From Pseudomonadota bacterium (GTDB lineage: Bacteria > Pseudomonadota > Gammaproteobacteria > Burkholderiales > Rhodocyclaceae), in NCBI GenBank assembly GCA_018241695.1, contig JAFEDH010000029.1, positions 1-64,000 of the forward strand: a DNA stretch of 64,000 bases, in the 5' to 3' direction. A program made the translations under genes and the position numbers. How positions within the stretch are numbered: the stretch's first letter is position 1; every line of letters starts with the position of its first letter. Below are positions 1-9,563 of this stretch, one piece after another. The notes under the pieces were generated by a model, which worked only from the letters and a program-made list of their open reading frames with translations, was not told where the DNA came from and searched no databases.

Positions 1-1
1 C

Positions 2-61
2 GCGCTCGAAAAACGGGTTGCCGCCATCCTGAACGAGCAGGATCCCCCCAGTTTCCCCTGA
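2..61 (+). CDS. C-terminal tail of an upstream gene (partial)
   Basis: An open frame runs in from the window edge and ends with TGA at 59-61, giving 19 residues that finish in a proline-rich tail (PPSFP). A strong hairpin terminator follows within about 20 nt, which fits a true gene end. Nothing can be said about function from so short a piece, and the frame could be accidental. Confidence 0.5.
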   Translation, partial: ALEKRVAAILNEQDPPSFP

Positions 62-77
62 GCGCGGGAACGCGGAA

Positions 78-110
78 ACAAAAAAACCGCCCGCAGGCGG
101 TTTTTTTGTT
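78..110. terminator. Bidirectional rho-independent terminator
   Basis: The stem CCGCC (87-91) pairs with GGCGG (96-100) around a CGCA loop. It is flanked by an A-run on the left and a seven-T run on the right, so it can work on both strands. It lies between the plus-strand gene ending at 61 and the minus-strand Rieske gene ending at 126, and probably serves both. Confidence 0.9.
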
Positions 111-125
111 GTTCGGGTGAAAGCG

Positions 126-1238
126 TCAGCGTCCCAGATGCTCGCCCATCACCCGACGATAGAACTCATGGAAGTGCTGCATGCCATCTTCCATAGGGGA
201 CTGATAAGGCCCCACTTCGCTGCGCCCCTGTTGCATTAGGACACGACGGCCCCGCTCTATCCTCTCGGCGATCTCGTCATCCTCGATCGCGGTTTCCATA
301 TAGGCAGCCTGTGCCGCCTCGATGAAGTCCCGCTCGAAATCCACGATCTCCTCGGGATAGTAGAACTCGACCACGTTGAGGGTTCTGTTCACATCCTGGG
401 GAATCAGCGTGGAAATGCACAGCACATGGGGGTACCACTCCACCATGATATTGGGATAGTACGTAAACCAGATCGCACCCTGGCGCGGTGTCTCGCCCCG
501 GGCGGCATGGAATTCCTGCACGGCCTTGTGCCAGCGCTGATAGGCCTGCGAGCCGGGTTTCTGTAGCGAACTGATGCCCACCTTCTGCACCGAATACCAG
601 TCGCCGAACTGCCAGCTCAGATCGCTGCAGGTAACGAAATTACCCAGACCGGGATGAAAAGGCTCGACGTGGTAATCCTCCAGGTACACCTCGATGAAGG
701 TCTTCCAGTTGTAATTGCACTCGTGCAGTTCCACCCGATCCAGCTTGTAACCATCGAAGCCCAGGTCATCCATCACCTTCAGCCCGGCCAGATCGGCCTG
801 CGGCGAACGCGGGCCGCGAAACAGCATCCCCTGCCAGGATTCGAGCCGGTGACGGGAGAGATTCAGCCCGGGATTTTCGGGGAAATGGGGTGCGCCGATC
901 AGTTGCCCCTGTGCATCGTAGGTCCAGCGGTGGACGGGACAGACAATATGCCGGGCATTACCGGCCCCCTGCAGCATGAGGGCCTGGCGGTGCCGGCAGA
1001 CATTGGATATTTCGTGGAAACCGTCGGGCTGGCGGGTCAGCAGGGAGCCATGATCCTTCCACTCAAGGCTGCGGTAATCATGCAAATTGGGTACCATCAG
1101 CGCGTGACCGACATACCCCGGACCGGCATCGAAGATCAGCTTTTTCTCCAGTTCGAAAAGCTTCTCGTCGAAATACCAGTCGACGGGGAACTGGGAAACG
1201 GCCGGATCGAGCCGCCCTTTGATCACGATGTCGGACAT
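126..1238 (-). CDS. Rieske [2Fe-2S] ring-hydroxylating oxygenase, alpha-subunit family
   Basis: This is a 370-residue oxygenase component of the Rieske non-heme iron family. The N-terminal third carries the cluster ligands in the form CRHR and, about 20 residues on, CPVH. The catalytic domain has the mononuclear iron motif D-x2-H-x4-H (EDYHVEPFH). Such enzymes add oxygen to aromatic or quaternary-amine substrates using electrons from a separate reductase, and none is encoded beside it. I chose the ATG at 1238, because a TTG four codons upstream would abut the GGAGG ribosome site (1251-1255), which sits 12 nt from the ATG. It diverges from xseB and ends at a shared terminator. The substrate is unknown. 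Confidence 0.85.
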   Translation of the reverse strand: MSDIVIKGRLDPAVSQFPVDWYFDEKLFELEKKLIFDAGPGYVGHALMVPNLHDYRSLEWKDHGSLLTRQPDGFHEISNVCRHRQALMLQGAGNARHIVCPVHRWTYDAQGQLIGAPHFPENPGLNLSRHRLESWQGMLFRGPRSPQADLAGLKVMDDLGFDGYKLDRVELHECNYNWKTFIEVYLEDYHVEPFHPGLGNFVTCSDLSWQFGDWYSVQKVGISSLQKPGSQAYQRWHKAVQEFHAARGETPRQGAIWFTYYPNIMVEWYPHVLCISTLIPQDVNRTLNVVEFYYPEEIVDFERDFIEAAQAAYMETAIEDDEIAERIERGRRVLMQQGRSEVGPYQSPMEDGMQHFHEFYRRVMGEHLGR

Positions 1239-1301
1239 GATGATTCCCAACCTCCAAGAAAGAAAACCCGGAAACCGGAAACGGTTATATTTCCTGCACT
1301 T

Positions 1302-1317
1302 CCCGTACTAAAACGGG
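1302..1317. promoter_or_regulatory. Short inverted repeat in divergent promoter region
   Basis: CCCGT (1302-1306) and ACGGG (1313-1317) form a perfect five-base inverted repeat around a six-base AT-rich spacer. It lies in the 158-nt gap between the divergent Rieske oxygenase and xseB genes. It could be an operator, but arms this short also occur by chance. Confidence 0.25.
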
Positions 1318-1396
1318 GCCGGGGAGTATAGCCAATTTGACCGGATAGCGCACCTTGGGCTATTTTCTCGCCCTTCATCCGCACTCACTTACAGGC

Positions 1397-1645
1397 ATGG
1401 CCGTCCGTCCCCCCTCTCCGCCCAGCTTCGAAGCCGCTCTCACCGAGCTGGAAAGCATCGTTCAATCCATGGAAACGGGTGAAATGCCCCTGGAAACCGC
1501 GCTGTCCTCCTACCAGCGCGGCACGGTCCTGCTCAAGTACTGTCAGGAGCAGCTTTCCTCTGCGGAACAAAAAATCCGGGTTCTGGAAGGCAATACCCTG
1601 CGCCCGCTGGGCAATGCCTCGGACAACCCTGCGGATCAGGAATAG
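1397..1645 (+). CDS. xseB: Exodeoxyribonuclease VII small subunit
   Basis: An 82-residue protein with the XseB signature: FEAALTELESIVQSME, then GEMPLETALSSYQRG, then an acidic tail. It binds the XseA large subunit to form exonuclease VII, which degrades single-stranded DNA. An in-frame ATG at 1355 would add 14 residues that do not fit the family, so the ATG at 1397 is preferred. It is followed after five bases by ispA and then dxs, the usual proteobacterial isoprenoid arrangement. Confidence 0.93.
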   Translation: MAVRPPSPPSFEAALTELESIVQSMETGEMPLETALSSYQRGTVLLKYCQEQLSSAEQKIRVLEGNTLRPLGNASDNPADQE

Positions 1646-1650
1646 CCACG

Positions 1651-2529
1651 ATGGACTTTTCCGCCTGGATGTCCGGCGTGCAGCGGCGGACCGAATCCGC
1701 GCTTGAGCGGCTGCTGCCCGCGGCGGCCACGGTCCCGGCCCGCCTCCACGAGGCGATGCGCTATTCGGCCCTGGATGGCGGCAAGCGGGTGCGTCCCCTG
1801 CTTGTCCATGGCGCCGGCCTGATTCTGGGGGCTTCCGCAGACCTGCTGGACCGCGCCGCCTGTGCGGTGGAGATGATCCACGTCTATTCGCTGATCCACG
1901 ACGATCTGCCCTGCATGGACGATGACACCCTGCGCCGGGGCAAGCCCACCTGCCATGTGGAGTTCGACGAAGCCACGGCGCTCCTGGCCGGCGATGCGCT
2001 GCAACCCCTGGCTTTCGCCGTACTCGCCGAAACCGCCCTGCCGCCGCAGCAGGTGCTGGCCATGGTGGGCCTGCTGGCCCATGCCGCCGGCTCGCGCGGC
2101 ATGGCCGGTGGTCAGGCGTTCGATCTGGCCGCGACAGGCAAGTCCCTGACGCTGGAAGAGCTTGAATTCATGCACATCCACAAAACGGGTGCGCTGATCC
2201 GGGCCGCGGTATTGCTGGGTGCCCACTGTGGCAGTGCCGATCCGGCAATTCTGGCCCGTCTCACCCATTACGCCAATCGTATCGGCCTTCTGTTCCAGGT
2301 GGTGGACGACATTCTCGACACTGAATCCGATACCGCCACACTGGGCAAGACCGCCGGCAAGGATGCCTCCAGAAACAAACCCACCTACGCCAGCCTGCTT
2401 GGCACCACCGCGGCCAGGGCCAAGGCACGGGAACTGCACGGCCAGGCCCGGGAAGTGCTGGAATCCTTTGGCGATAGCGCCCTGCGCCTGCGCCAGCTCG
2501 CCGACTACATCATCGAACGGGATTTCTGA
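1651..2529 (+). CDS. ispA: Farnesyl diphosphate synthase (geranyltranstransferase)
   Basis: A 292-residue short-chain trans-prenyltransferase that condenses IPP with DMAPP or GPP to give farnesyl diphosphate for quinone, undecaprenyl and hopanoid synthesis. The first aspartate-rich motif, DDLPCMDDD, spans residues 84-92 and the second, VVDDILD, has its aspartates at about 219-220. The GGKRVRP motif near the N-terminus binds IPP. The TGA stop shares its last base with the dxs ATG, so translation is probably coupled. Length and motifs are normal for IspA. Confidence 0.95.
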   Translation: MDFSAWMSGVQRRTESALERLLPAAATVPARLHEAMRYSALDGGKRVRPLLVHGAGLILGASADLLDRAACAVEMIHVYSLIHDDLPCMDDDTLRRGKPTCHVEFDEATALLAGDALQPLAFAVLAETALPPQQVLAMVGLLAHAAGSRGMAGGQAFDLAATGKSLTLEELEFMHIHKTGALIRAAVLLGAHCGSADPAILARLTHYANRIGLLFQVVDDILDTESDTATLGKTAGKDASRNKPTYASLLGTTAARAKARELHGQAREVLESFGDSALRLRQLADYIIERDF

Positions 2530-4376
2530 TGTACCCCCTGCTTGACACACTCCAGTCTCCCGCCGATCTGCGCGCCCTGCCTGCTGACCAGTTGCCCGCC
2601 CTGGCGAGCGAACTGCGCGCCTTTTTGCTGGAGTCGGTCTCCAGAACCGGCGGGCATCTCTCTTCCAACCTGGGTACGGTGGAACTCACCATTGCCCTGC
2701 ACCATGTCTTCAATACACCGGAGGATCGCCTGGTCTGGGACGTGGGACATCAGACCTATGGCCACAAGATTCTCACCGGCCGCCGCGAAGGCATGTCACG
2801 GCTGCGCATGCAGGACGGCATCTCCGGCTTTCCCCGTCGTGCCGAGAGCGATTACGACACCTTTGGCGTCGGCCACAGTTCCACCTCCATTTCCGCCGCC
2901 CTGGGCATGGCCGTGGCCGCCCGCAACAAGGGCGAAAACCGCAAGGTGGTGGCCATCATCGGCGATGGCGCGATGTCGGCCGGCCAGGCTTTCGAGGCCC
3001 TCAACAATGCCGGGGTCGTTGACGCCAACCTGCTGGTGATTCTCAACGACAACGACATGTCGATTTCGCCCCCGGTGGGTGCGCTCAACAAATATCTGGC
3101 GCGCCTGCTCTCGGGCCGTACCTTCAATGCCGCCCGCCGCGCCGGTGAACGGGTGCTCAAACGCATGCCCTCGGTGCTGGAATTCGCCAACCGGGTCGAG
3201 GAGCATGTCAAGGGCATGATCTCGCCCGGAACGCTGTTCGAGGAAATGGGTTTCAACTACATCGGCCCCATCGACGGGCACGACCTGGACGCCCTGCTGC
3301 CCACCCTGCAGAACCTGAAAAACCTCAAGGGCCCCCAGTTCCTGCACGTGATCACCACCAAGGGCCAGGGCTACAAGCTGGCCGAGGAAGATCCGGTGCT
3401 CTACCATGGCGTGTCCAGATTCGATGCGGCCAACGGTATCCAGGGCGGTGCGGGGAAAGCTGCCGGCAAACTGACCTACACCCAGGTTTTTGGTGACTGG
3501 CTGTGCGATATGGCCCGCACCGATACCCGTCTGGTGGGCATCACTCCCGCCATGCGCGAAGGCTCCGGCCTGGTCCGCTTCGAGCAGGAATTCCCCGAGC
3601 GTTATTTCGACACCGGCATCGCCGAGCAACATGCCGTCACCTTCGCCGCCGGCCTCGCCTGTGAAGGCATGAAGCCCGTGGTGGCCATCTATTCCACCTT
3701 TCTGCAGCGGGCTTACGACCAGCTGATCCATGACGTGGCCCTGCAGAATCTGCCTGTCATGTTCGCCATCGACCGGGGCGGCCTGGTGGGTGCCGACGGT
3801 GGTACCCACCAGGGTGCGTTCGATCTGTCCTACCTTGGCTGCATTCCCAACATGGTGGTCATGGCCCCGGCCGACGAAGCGGAATGCCGGCGCATGCTCA
3901 GCACCGCCTACCATCATGATGGCCCCGCAGCCGTGCGCTACCCCCGCGGCAGCGGCCCCGGCATCACGCCCGGCACCGATCTGGACACCCTGCCCATCGG
4001 CAAGGGCGAAATCCGCCGCCGTGGCTCGCGCATTGCCCTGCTCGCCTTCGGCACCCTGGTGACACCCGCGCTGGCCGCCGGCGATATCCTCGATGCCACC
4101 GTGGCCAACATGCGCTTTATCAAGCCCCTGGACCGTGCCCTCGTGCTCGAACTGGCGCGGAATCACGATCTTCTGGTCAGCATCGAGGAAAACACCCTGA
4201 TCGGCGGCGCGGGTGCGGAAATCGCCCGCTGCCTGGAAGAATCCGGCCTCACCCGCCGCCTGCTGCGCCTGGGACTGCCCGACCGTTTCATCGAACACGG
4301 CGACCAGGCCCAGTTGCTGGCACAGCTGGGCCTTGATGCGGCAGGAATCGTCGCCCGCGTGCGCGCCGCGCCATAG
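2529..4376 (+). CDS. dxs: 1-deoxy-D-xylulose-5-phosphate synthase
   Basis: A 615-residue thiamine-diphosphate enzyme catalysing the first step of the MEP isoprenoid pathway, from pyruvate and glyceraldehyde 3-phosphate. The ThDP/Mg motif begins at GDGAMSAG near residue 145, and the domain II motif [10 protein letters not shown] is present. An HSSTS motif near residue 120 also fits. The start overlaps the ispA stop by one base, so both MEP/prenyl genes are co-transcribed with xseB. Length agrees with the family (about 620). Confidence 0.96.
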   Translation: MYPLLDTLQSPADLRALPADQLPALASELRAFLLESVSRTGGHLSSNLGTVELTIALHHVFNTPEDRLVWDVGHQTYGHKILTGRREGMSRLRMQDGISGFPRRAESDYDTFGVGHSSTSISAALGMAVAARNKGENRKVVAIIGDGAMSAGQAFEALNNAGVVDANLLVILNDNDMSISPPVGALNKYLARLLSGRTFNAARRAGERVLKRMPSVLEFANRVEEHVKGMISPGTLFEEMGFNYIGPIDGHDLDALLPTLQNLKNLKGPQFLHVITTKGQGYKLAEEDPVLYHGVSRFDAANGIQGGAGKAAGKLTYTQVFGDWLCDMARTDTRLVGITPAMREGSGLVRFEQEFPERYFDTGIAEQHAVTFAAGLACEGMKPVVAIYSTFLQRAYDQLIHDVALQNLPVMFAIDRGGLVGADGGTHQGAFDLSYLGCIPNMVVMAPADEAECRRMLSTAYHHDGPAAVRYPRGSGPGITPGTDLDTLPIGKGEIRRRGSRIALLAFGTLVTPALAAGDILDATVANMRFIKPLDRALVLELARNHDLLVSIEENTLIGGAGAEIARCLEESGLTRRLLRLGLPDRFIEHGDQAQLLAQLGLDAAGIVARVRAAP

Positions 4377-4394
4377 CCTTGCATCATCGGAACA

Positions 4395-4427
4395 ATAGTT
4401 GAGCAAGTCGGTCGGAAATATTAGACT
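4395..4427 (+). promoter_or_regulatory. Candidate sigma-70 promoter overlapping an IscR-like box, upstream of folE2
   Basis: TTGAGC (4399-4404) and TAGACT (4422-4427) are 17 nt apart and match four of six consensus bases each. The 25 bases at 4395-4419 match about 19 positions of the type-1 IscR consensus (ATA, then GA, and later GTC-RR). The IscR-like box overlaps the -35, as it does at isc promoters. folE2 starts 75 nt downstream. This rests on eye alignment only. Confidence 0.35.
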
Positions 4428-4502
4428 GCTACCATAGATACGTTCAGACCCACTGCACGGGCAACGCCGCCTGAACAGGCGCATCGCCCGGAGGAACCTT
4501 CC

Positions 4503-5309
4503 ATGAATACCCGCGACTCCCTCGCCATCCCCGACGTTCAAAGCTCTGAAGACAAACGTCACCTGCCCATCAACAAGGTCGGCATCAAGGATATTCGTCA
4601 CCCGGTCAGGGTTCTCGACCAGAGTGAAGGTATCCAGCACACCATTGCCACCTTCAACATGTATGTCGGCCTGCCCCACAATTTCAAGGGCACCCACATG
4701 TCGCGCTTCGTCGAGATCCTCAACGGCCACGAGCGCGAAATCTCGGTGGAAAACTTCGAATCCATGCTGCGCGAGATGGTGGTCAAGCTGGAAGCCGAAA
4801 CCGGCCATGTGGCCATGACCTTTCCCTATTTCATCAACAAGGAAGCGCCGGTCTCCAAGGTCAAAAGCCTGATGGATTACGAGGTCACCTTCATCGGTGA
4901 AATTCTTGCCGGCGGCCTCTACCGCCAGTCCACCCGCGTGCTCGTGCCCGCCACCAGCCTGTGCCCCTGCTCGAAGAAGATTTCCGAACGTGGCGCCCAC
5001 AACCAGCGCTCCCACGTCACGGTTACCGCTGTCACCAACGATCTGGTCTGGATCGAGGAACTGGTACGGCTGGTGGAAAACCAGGCCTCCTGCGAACTCT
5101 ACGGCCTGCTCAAGCGACCGGATGAAAAATACGTGACCGAGCGCGCCTACGATAATCCCAAGTTTGTCGAGGATCTGGTGCGTGATGTGGCCGCCGCCCT
5201 CAACGCCGATGCCCGGGTCGAATCCTACGTGGTCGAGGCCGAGAATTTCGAGTCGATCCACAATCACTCGGCCTACGCCCTCATCGAAAACAACAAGTCT
5301 GCCCGCTGA
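4503..5309 (+). CDS. folE2: GTP cyclohydrolase FolE2 (type IB)
   Basis: A 268-residue GTP cyclohydrolase IB, which makes 7,8-dihydroneopterin triphosphate for folate and queuosine-type pathways. The family's metal/active-site cysteine lies in [19 protein letters not shown], with C154 and C156. The metal-independent reading frame shows the normal T-fold organisation and length. A GGAGG-type ribosome site lies 6-10 nt before the ATG. It is separated from dxs by 126 nt and carries its own likely promoter. FolE2 often replaces or backs up the zinc-dependent FolE when metal is short, but no Zur box was seen. Confidence 0.95.
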   Translation: MNTRDSLAIPDVQSSEDKRHLPINKVGIKDIRHPVRVLDQSEGIQHTIATFNMYVGLPHNFKGTHMSRFVEILNGHEREISVENFESMLREMVVKLEAETGHVAMTFPYFINKEAPVSKVKSLMDYEVTFIGEILAGGLYRQSTRVLVPATSLCPCSKKISERGAHNQRSHVTVTAVTNDLVWIEELVRLVENQASCELYGLLKRPDEKYVTERAYDNPKFVEDLVRDVAAALNADARVESYVVEAENFESIHNHSAYALIENNKSAR

Positions 5310-5322
5310 AGCGGGTCGCGTC

Positions 5323-5838
5323 ATGTATCTCGTCCTCACCGTGATCGGCGACGACCGGCCCGGCCTGGTGGAATCCCTGGCCCGGGTCGTCAGCGCCCAT
5401 CAGGGCAACTGGCTGGAATCGTCAATGTCGCATCTGGCCGGCCAGTTCGCCGGCATTGTGCGGATCGAGGTAACCGGGCAGCGGGCCGATGCATTGAAGC
5501 ATGCCCTGTCGGCCATCCCCGACCTCGCCGTGACGGCGACCGAATCCGTCACAGCCAGTCCGCGCCAGGGCCGCCGCCTGCAACTGTCCCTGGTCGGCCA
5601 CGACCGCATCGGCATCGTACGCGAGGTTTCCAACGTCCTGGCACGTCATGCGGTGAATGTCGAGGAGCTGGAAACCCACACCTCCAGCGCCCCGATGTCG
5701 GCGGAAACACTGTTCCACGCCCGCGCCGCCCTGCTGGCCGCAACCGATCTCGATACCCGGAAGCTGACCGCCGATCTGGAACGGATCTCGAACGATCTGA
5801 TGGTCGACATTTCCCTGGACGAAAAACTCTCTGCCTGA
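5323..5838 (+). CDS. ACT-domain protein, GcvR-like
   Basis: A 171-residue protein of two ACT domains. The first begins MYLVLTVIGDDRPGLVESLA and the second LQLSLVGHDRIGIVREVS. This double-ACT layout is that of GcvR, which in E. coli antagonises the GcvA activator of glycine cleavage. No gcv gene is near, so its partner and ligand are unknown here. The ATG at 5323 lies 13 nt after the folE2 stop. Longer in-frame extension would run into folE2 and lacks a ribosome site. Confidence 0.8.
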   Translation: MYLVLTVIGDDRPGLVESLARVVSAHQGNWLESSMSHLAGQFAGIVRIEVTGQRADALKHALSAIPDLAVTATESVTASPRQGRRLQLSLVGHDRIGIVREVSNVLARHAVNVEELETHTSSAPMSAETLFHARAALLAATDLDTRKLTADLERISNDLMVDISLDEKLSA

Positions 5839-5890
5839 CCGCCTGACGGCAAGGCAAGACGTTTTCCTGTCGCGATACCTTTTCCCGCCC

Positions 5891-7189
5891 ATGCCGCTTC
5901 GCACACCCGAACTACTCGCTCCCGCCGGATCGCTCACCATGCTGGATACGGCGCTGGCCTTCGGCGCCACGGCCATCTATGCCGGTCAACCACGTTACAG
6001 CCTGCGCGCACGCAATAATGATTTCGGCAAGCTGGAAACCCTGGGCGAGGGCATCCGCCGCACCCAGGCTGCCGGTGGCAAGTTCTTCCTGGTCAGCAAT
6101 ATTTTTCCGCACAACGCCAAGCTCAAGACCTATCTGGCTGACATGGCGCCCGTGGTGGCTCTCCAGCCCGACGCCCTGATCATGGCCGATCCGGGCCTGA
6201 TGCTGATGATCCGCGAAACCTGGCCCGAGTTGCCGATCCATCTTTCGGTTCAGGCCAATACCGTGAATCATGCCGCCGTGCGCTTCTGGCGCAGTGCCGG
6301 TGTCTCGCGGGTGATCCTGTCCCGCGAACTGTCCCTCGACGAAGTGGCGGAAATCCGCCAGGAATGCCCCGATACGGAACTGGAAGTCTTTGTCCATGGC
6401 GCCCTTTGCATCGCCTATTCGGGCCGCTGCCTGCTGTCGGGCTACTTCAATCATCGCGACCCCAACCAGGGCACCTGCACCAATTCCTGCCGCTGGGACT
6501 ACAAGGTGAAGGAGGCCGCTACCGATGACTCCGGCGATATCCATGCCTGTGGGCCGGGCACGTCGAGCCCGTCCGGGAAGGTCCACCTGATCGAAGAAAG
6601 CACCCGTCCCGGCCAGCTGATGCCGATCGAGGAAGACGAGCACGGCACCTACATCCTCAATTCCAAGGATCTGCGCGCCATCGAGCATGTACAGCGGCTG
6701 GTGGAAATCGGTGTCGACTCGCTCAAGATCGAGGGCCGTACCAAATCCCCCTACTACGTTGCACGCACCTGCCAGTCCTACCGGCGGGCCATCGATGACG
6801 CCGTTGCCGGTCGCGCTCTCGATCCGCGTCTCCTGGGCGAACTGGATGGCCTCGCCAACCGGGGCTATACCAGCGGCTTCTACGAACGTCATCCGGATCG
6901 CGAATACCAGAATTACCTCCAGGGCCACTCGGCATCGGGCCGCAGTCTCTATGTCGGCAATGTAGTGGGCTACGACGACGACGGTCTGGCCGAAGTGGAG
7001 GTGAAGAACCGTTTTTCCGTCGGGGATCGCATCGAAATCATCCATCCGGCCGGCAACCAGGAATTCGTAGTGCCATCCCTTTTGGGCAGGGATGGACAGC
7101 CCGCGATGGTCGCCCCCGGCAACGGCCATCGCGTCCGCCTGCCACTGCCTCCCGGCTGCACGGGCGCTTTCGTCGCCCGCTTCGTGTAA
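5891..7189 (+). CDS. trhP: Peptidase U32-family tRNA hydroxylation protein TrhP
   Basis: A 432-residue member of the U32 family, closest to E. coli YegQ/TrhP by the sequence blocks YAGQPRYSLR, HLSVQAN and VHGALC. Four cysteines (C173, C180, C196, C200) are spaced as in the family and probably bind an iron-sulfur cluster. TrhP is needed for prephenate-dependent 5-hydroxyuridine formation in tRNA, so the old label 'peptidase' is misleading. The C-terminal part carries the usual small beta-barrel. The next gene starts 11 nt downstream and may be co-transcribed. Confidence 0.88.
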   Translation: MPLRTPELLAPAGSLTMLDTALAFGATAIYAGQPRYSLRARNNDFGKLETLGEGIRRTQAAGGKFFLVSNIFPHNAKLKTYLADMAPVVALQPDALIMADPGLMLMIRETWPELPIHLSVQANTVNHAAVRFWRSAGVSRVILSRELSLDEVAEIRQECPDTELEVFVHGALCIAYSGRCLLSGYFNHRDPNQGTCTNSCRWDYKVKEAATDDSGDIHACGPGTSSPSGKVHLIEESTRPGQLMPIEEDEHGTYILNSKDLRAIEHVQRLVEIGVDSLKIEGRTKSPYYVARTCQSYRRAIDDAVAGRALDPRLLGELDGLANRGYTSGFYERHPDREYQNYLQGHSASGRSLYVGNVVGYDDDGLAEVEVKNRFSVGDRIEIIHPAGNQEFVVPSLLGRDGQPAMVAPGNGHRVRLPLPPGCTGAFVARFV

Positions 7190-7200
7190 TCCCCACAATC

Positions 7201-7764
7201 ATGGATGACGCCGTTCGCGCCGCGCTGACCAGGTGGCCAAATGTACCGGCCGTTTTCGGCTGGCTTTCCCTGGACCGGCGCGGTATCTGGCGCCTTCGGG
7301 GCGACCCCATCCGGCATGTGGGAACCCGTGAATTCATCCAGCGCAACTATGCCGCAGACGAGCAGGGACGCTGGTATTTCCAGAATGGCCCGCAGCGGGT
7401 CTATGTCACTCTGGAAGTGGCGCCCTGGGTGCTGCGTATCCGCCCGGACCACAATCTCGAAACCCATGCCGGCCAATGCGTGGATCGTGTGGAAGCTGCG
7501 TGGCTCGACAGCGACGGCCATCTGATCCTGGTCACGCCCTGCGGCCCCGGCGTGATGGACGACCGCGACCTGCCCGCCCTGCTGGATGCGCTCACGGATA
7601 TCCAGGGCCGGGTCTTCGACGAATCCGCCCTGCTTTCGGCCCTTGCCGGCGCGGGGCCGGCTTTGCAACTCACCCTATGCGGACACACCCTGCCCCTGCG
7701 TACCATCGCCGCGGCTGATCTCCCCGCGCAACTTGGCTTCATCCGGTCCCCACAACCACAATAA
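7201..7764 (+). CDS. Conserved hypothetical protein
   Basis: A 187-residue soluble protein without signal peptide or membrane segment. I see an N-terminal block with tryptophans (GWLSLDRRGIWRLRG), a repeated pattern of short beta-strand-like stretches, and a C-terminal alpha/beta part. It resembles small betaproteobacterial proteins of unknown function usually found next to housekeeping genes. It begins 11 nt after trhP and ends 48 nt before the ABC exporter, so it may belong to the same transcript. No function is assigned. Confidence 0.75.
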   Translation: MDDAVRAALTRWPNVPAVFGWLSLDRRGIWRLRGDPIRHVGTREFIQRNYAADEQGRWYFQNGPQRVYVTLEVAPWVLRIRPDHNLETHAGQCVDRVEAAWLDSDGHLILVTPCGPGVMDDRDLPALLDALTDIQGRVFDESALLSALAGAGPALQLTLCGHTLPLRTIAAADLPAQLGFIRSPQPQ

Positions 7765-7812
7765 ACCTGCCGTAGCCTGCCCGGCCGCGCCCCTGCCCCT
7801 CCCGAATCCGTC

Positions 7813-9561
7813 ATGTCAGCAAAACCCCTGCCTTCCCTGGCTCGTGCCCTCGTCCTTCTGCTGCGCCCCTACCGGCGCCGCGTCATACTCGCCGGTGTGG
7901 CCCTGGTGGTTGCCGCCATGGCCATGCTCGGCGTCGGCCAGGGCCTGCGGGCGGTAATCGACAAGGGTTTCGCCGCGGGCGATGCGGCCTGGCTGGACCG
8001 CACCCTGGCGGCCATGTTCGGCGTCATCGCGCTGCTGGCGGCGGCCACCTACACCCGTTTCTACAATGTCTCCTGGCTGGGAGAGCGGGTCACCGCCGAT
8101 CTGCGCCGACAGGTTTTCGATCATCTGCTCACCCTGCCGCCCGCCTGGTTTGAATCGGGCCGGACCGGAGAAGTCATCTCGCGTCTCACCGCCGACACGG
8201 CCCAGATCGAAAGCACGGTCGGTTCCAGCCTCTCCATCGCCCTGCGTAATGCGCTGCTGCTGATCGGCGGTCTGATCATGCTCTTCACCACCAGCATCAA
8301 GCTCACGTTACTGGTCCTCGCCGGCGTACCGCTGGTTGTCGTCCCCATCGTCTTCTTCGGTAGGCGGGTGCGCCACATGGCGCGGGAAAGCCAGGCTCGG
8401 ATCGCGGATCTGGGCAGCCGCATCGATGAAACCATCCACGAGATCCGTGTCGTGCAGGCCTACGGCCATGAGGACATCGACCGCCAGGATTTCACCCGCC
8501 TGGTGGAACAGAGTTTCGACACGGCCCGCGCCCGCATCAGCAGCCGCTCCTGGCTCATCGTCGCTGTGATGGTCCTGGTCTTCGGCGCCATCGCTTTCAT
8601 TCTCTGGATCGGCGGTCATGATGTACTGGCCGGCAGGATCAGCGCCGGACAGCTCTCGGCCTTTGTTTTCTACGCCGCCATGGTGGCGGGTTCCATGGGT
8701 GCGCTGTCCGAGGTATGGGGCGATCTGCAGCGCACCGCCGGTGCCACCGAGCGGCTCATGGAACTGCTCGCCGCCCGCTCCAACCTCACCGCACCGCCAC
8801 ATCCCGTCGCCCTGCCTGCGCCTGTTCGCGGCGAGGTGGCATTCTGCACTGCCGGCTTCGCCTACCCGACACGACCGGACAGCCCGGCCCTGGCGGATTT
8901 CGACCTGACCGTCTCGCCGGGAGAAACCGTGGCCCTGGTCGGCCCTTCCGGTGCCGGCAAAACCACCGTGTTCCAGCTGTTGCTGCGCTTCTACGATCCC
9001 CAGTCCGGGCACATCATGATCGACGGAATCCCCCTCGACCGGATGGACCCACGGCAATTGCGCCAGCACATCGCCCTGGTGCCGCAGGAAGCGGTGATCT
9101 TTGCCACCACGGTGGCCGAAAATGTTCGCTACGCCCGGCCGGATGCCTCGCTGGAGGAAGTACGTGCTGCGTGCGCCGCCGCCTATGCCGACGACTTTGT
9201 ACGGCAATTGCCTGAAGGTTACGACGCCTGGCTGGGCGAGCGGGGTGTGCGGCTGTCTGGGGGGCAGCGCCAGCGTATTGCCATCGCACGCGCCATCCTC
9301 GCCGATCGCCCCATCCTGCTGCTCGACGAAGCCACTTCATCCCTGGATGCCGAAAGCGAACGTCTGGTCCAGGCGGCTCTGGAAGGGTTGATGAAAGACC
9401 GCACCACGCTGGTCATCGCCCATCGTCTCGCCACCGTGCAGCAGGCGCACCGCATCGTGGTGATGGAACACGGCCACATTATCGAAACTGGCAATCACCG
9501 CCAGCTGATCGACCAAGGCGGGCTGTACGCACATCTGGCAAGCCTGCAATTCACCGCCTGA
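7813..9561 (+). CDS. MsbA-like ABC exporter (fused permease and ATPase)
   Basis: A 582-residue half-transporter. The first 310 residues form a six-helix ABC transmembrane domain (type I exporter). The ATPase domain follows, with Walker A GPSGAGKTT at 377-385, signature LSGGQRQR near 481, Walker B ILLLDEATS near 505 and the H-loop IAHR. Exporters of this size act as homodimers and move lipids, lipid A or drugs. The sequence fits the MsbA/LmrA branch, but lpxK is not nearby, so an MsbA role is not secure. It converges with sodC three bases after its stop. Confidence 0.88.
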   Translation: MSAKPLPSLARALVLLLRPYRRRVILAGVALVVAAMAMLGVGQGLRAVIDKGFAAGDAAWLDRTLAAMFGVIALLAAATYTRFYNVSWLGERVTADLRRQVFDHLLTLPPAWFESGRTGEVISRLTADTAQIESTVGSSLSIALRNALLLIGGLIMLFTTSIKLTLLVLAGVPLVVVPIVFFGRRVRHMARESQARIADLGSRIDETIHEIRVVQAYGHEDIDRQDFTRLVEQSFDTARARISSRSWLIVAVMVLVFGAIAFILWIGGHDVLAGRISAGQLSAFVFYAAMVAGSMGALSEVWGDLQRTAGATERLMELLAARSNLTAPPHPVALPAPVRGEVAFCTAGFAYPTRPDSPALADFDLTVSPGETVALVGPSGAGKTTVFQLLLRFYDPQSGHIMIDGIPLDRMDPRQLRQHIALVPQEAVIFATTVAENVRYARPDASLEEVRAACAAAYADDFVRQLPEGYDAWLGERGVRLSGGQRQRIAIARAILADRPILLLDEATSSLDAESERLVQAALEGLMKDRTTLVIAHRLATVQQAHRIVVMEHGHIIETGNHRQLIDQGGLYAHLASLQFTA

Positions 9562-9563
9562 GT

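Noticed and set aside
2796..5339. 847-residue antisense frame opposite dxs-folE2
   Set aside because: It is antisense to two well-conserved genes. High GC keeps stop codons rare in this phase, and the translation is low in complexity with no recognisable domain.
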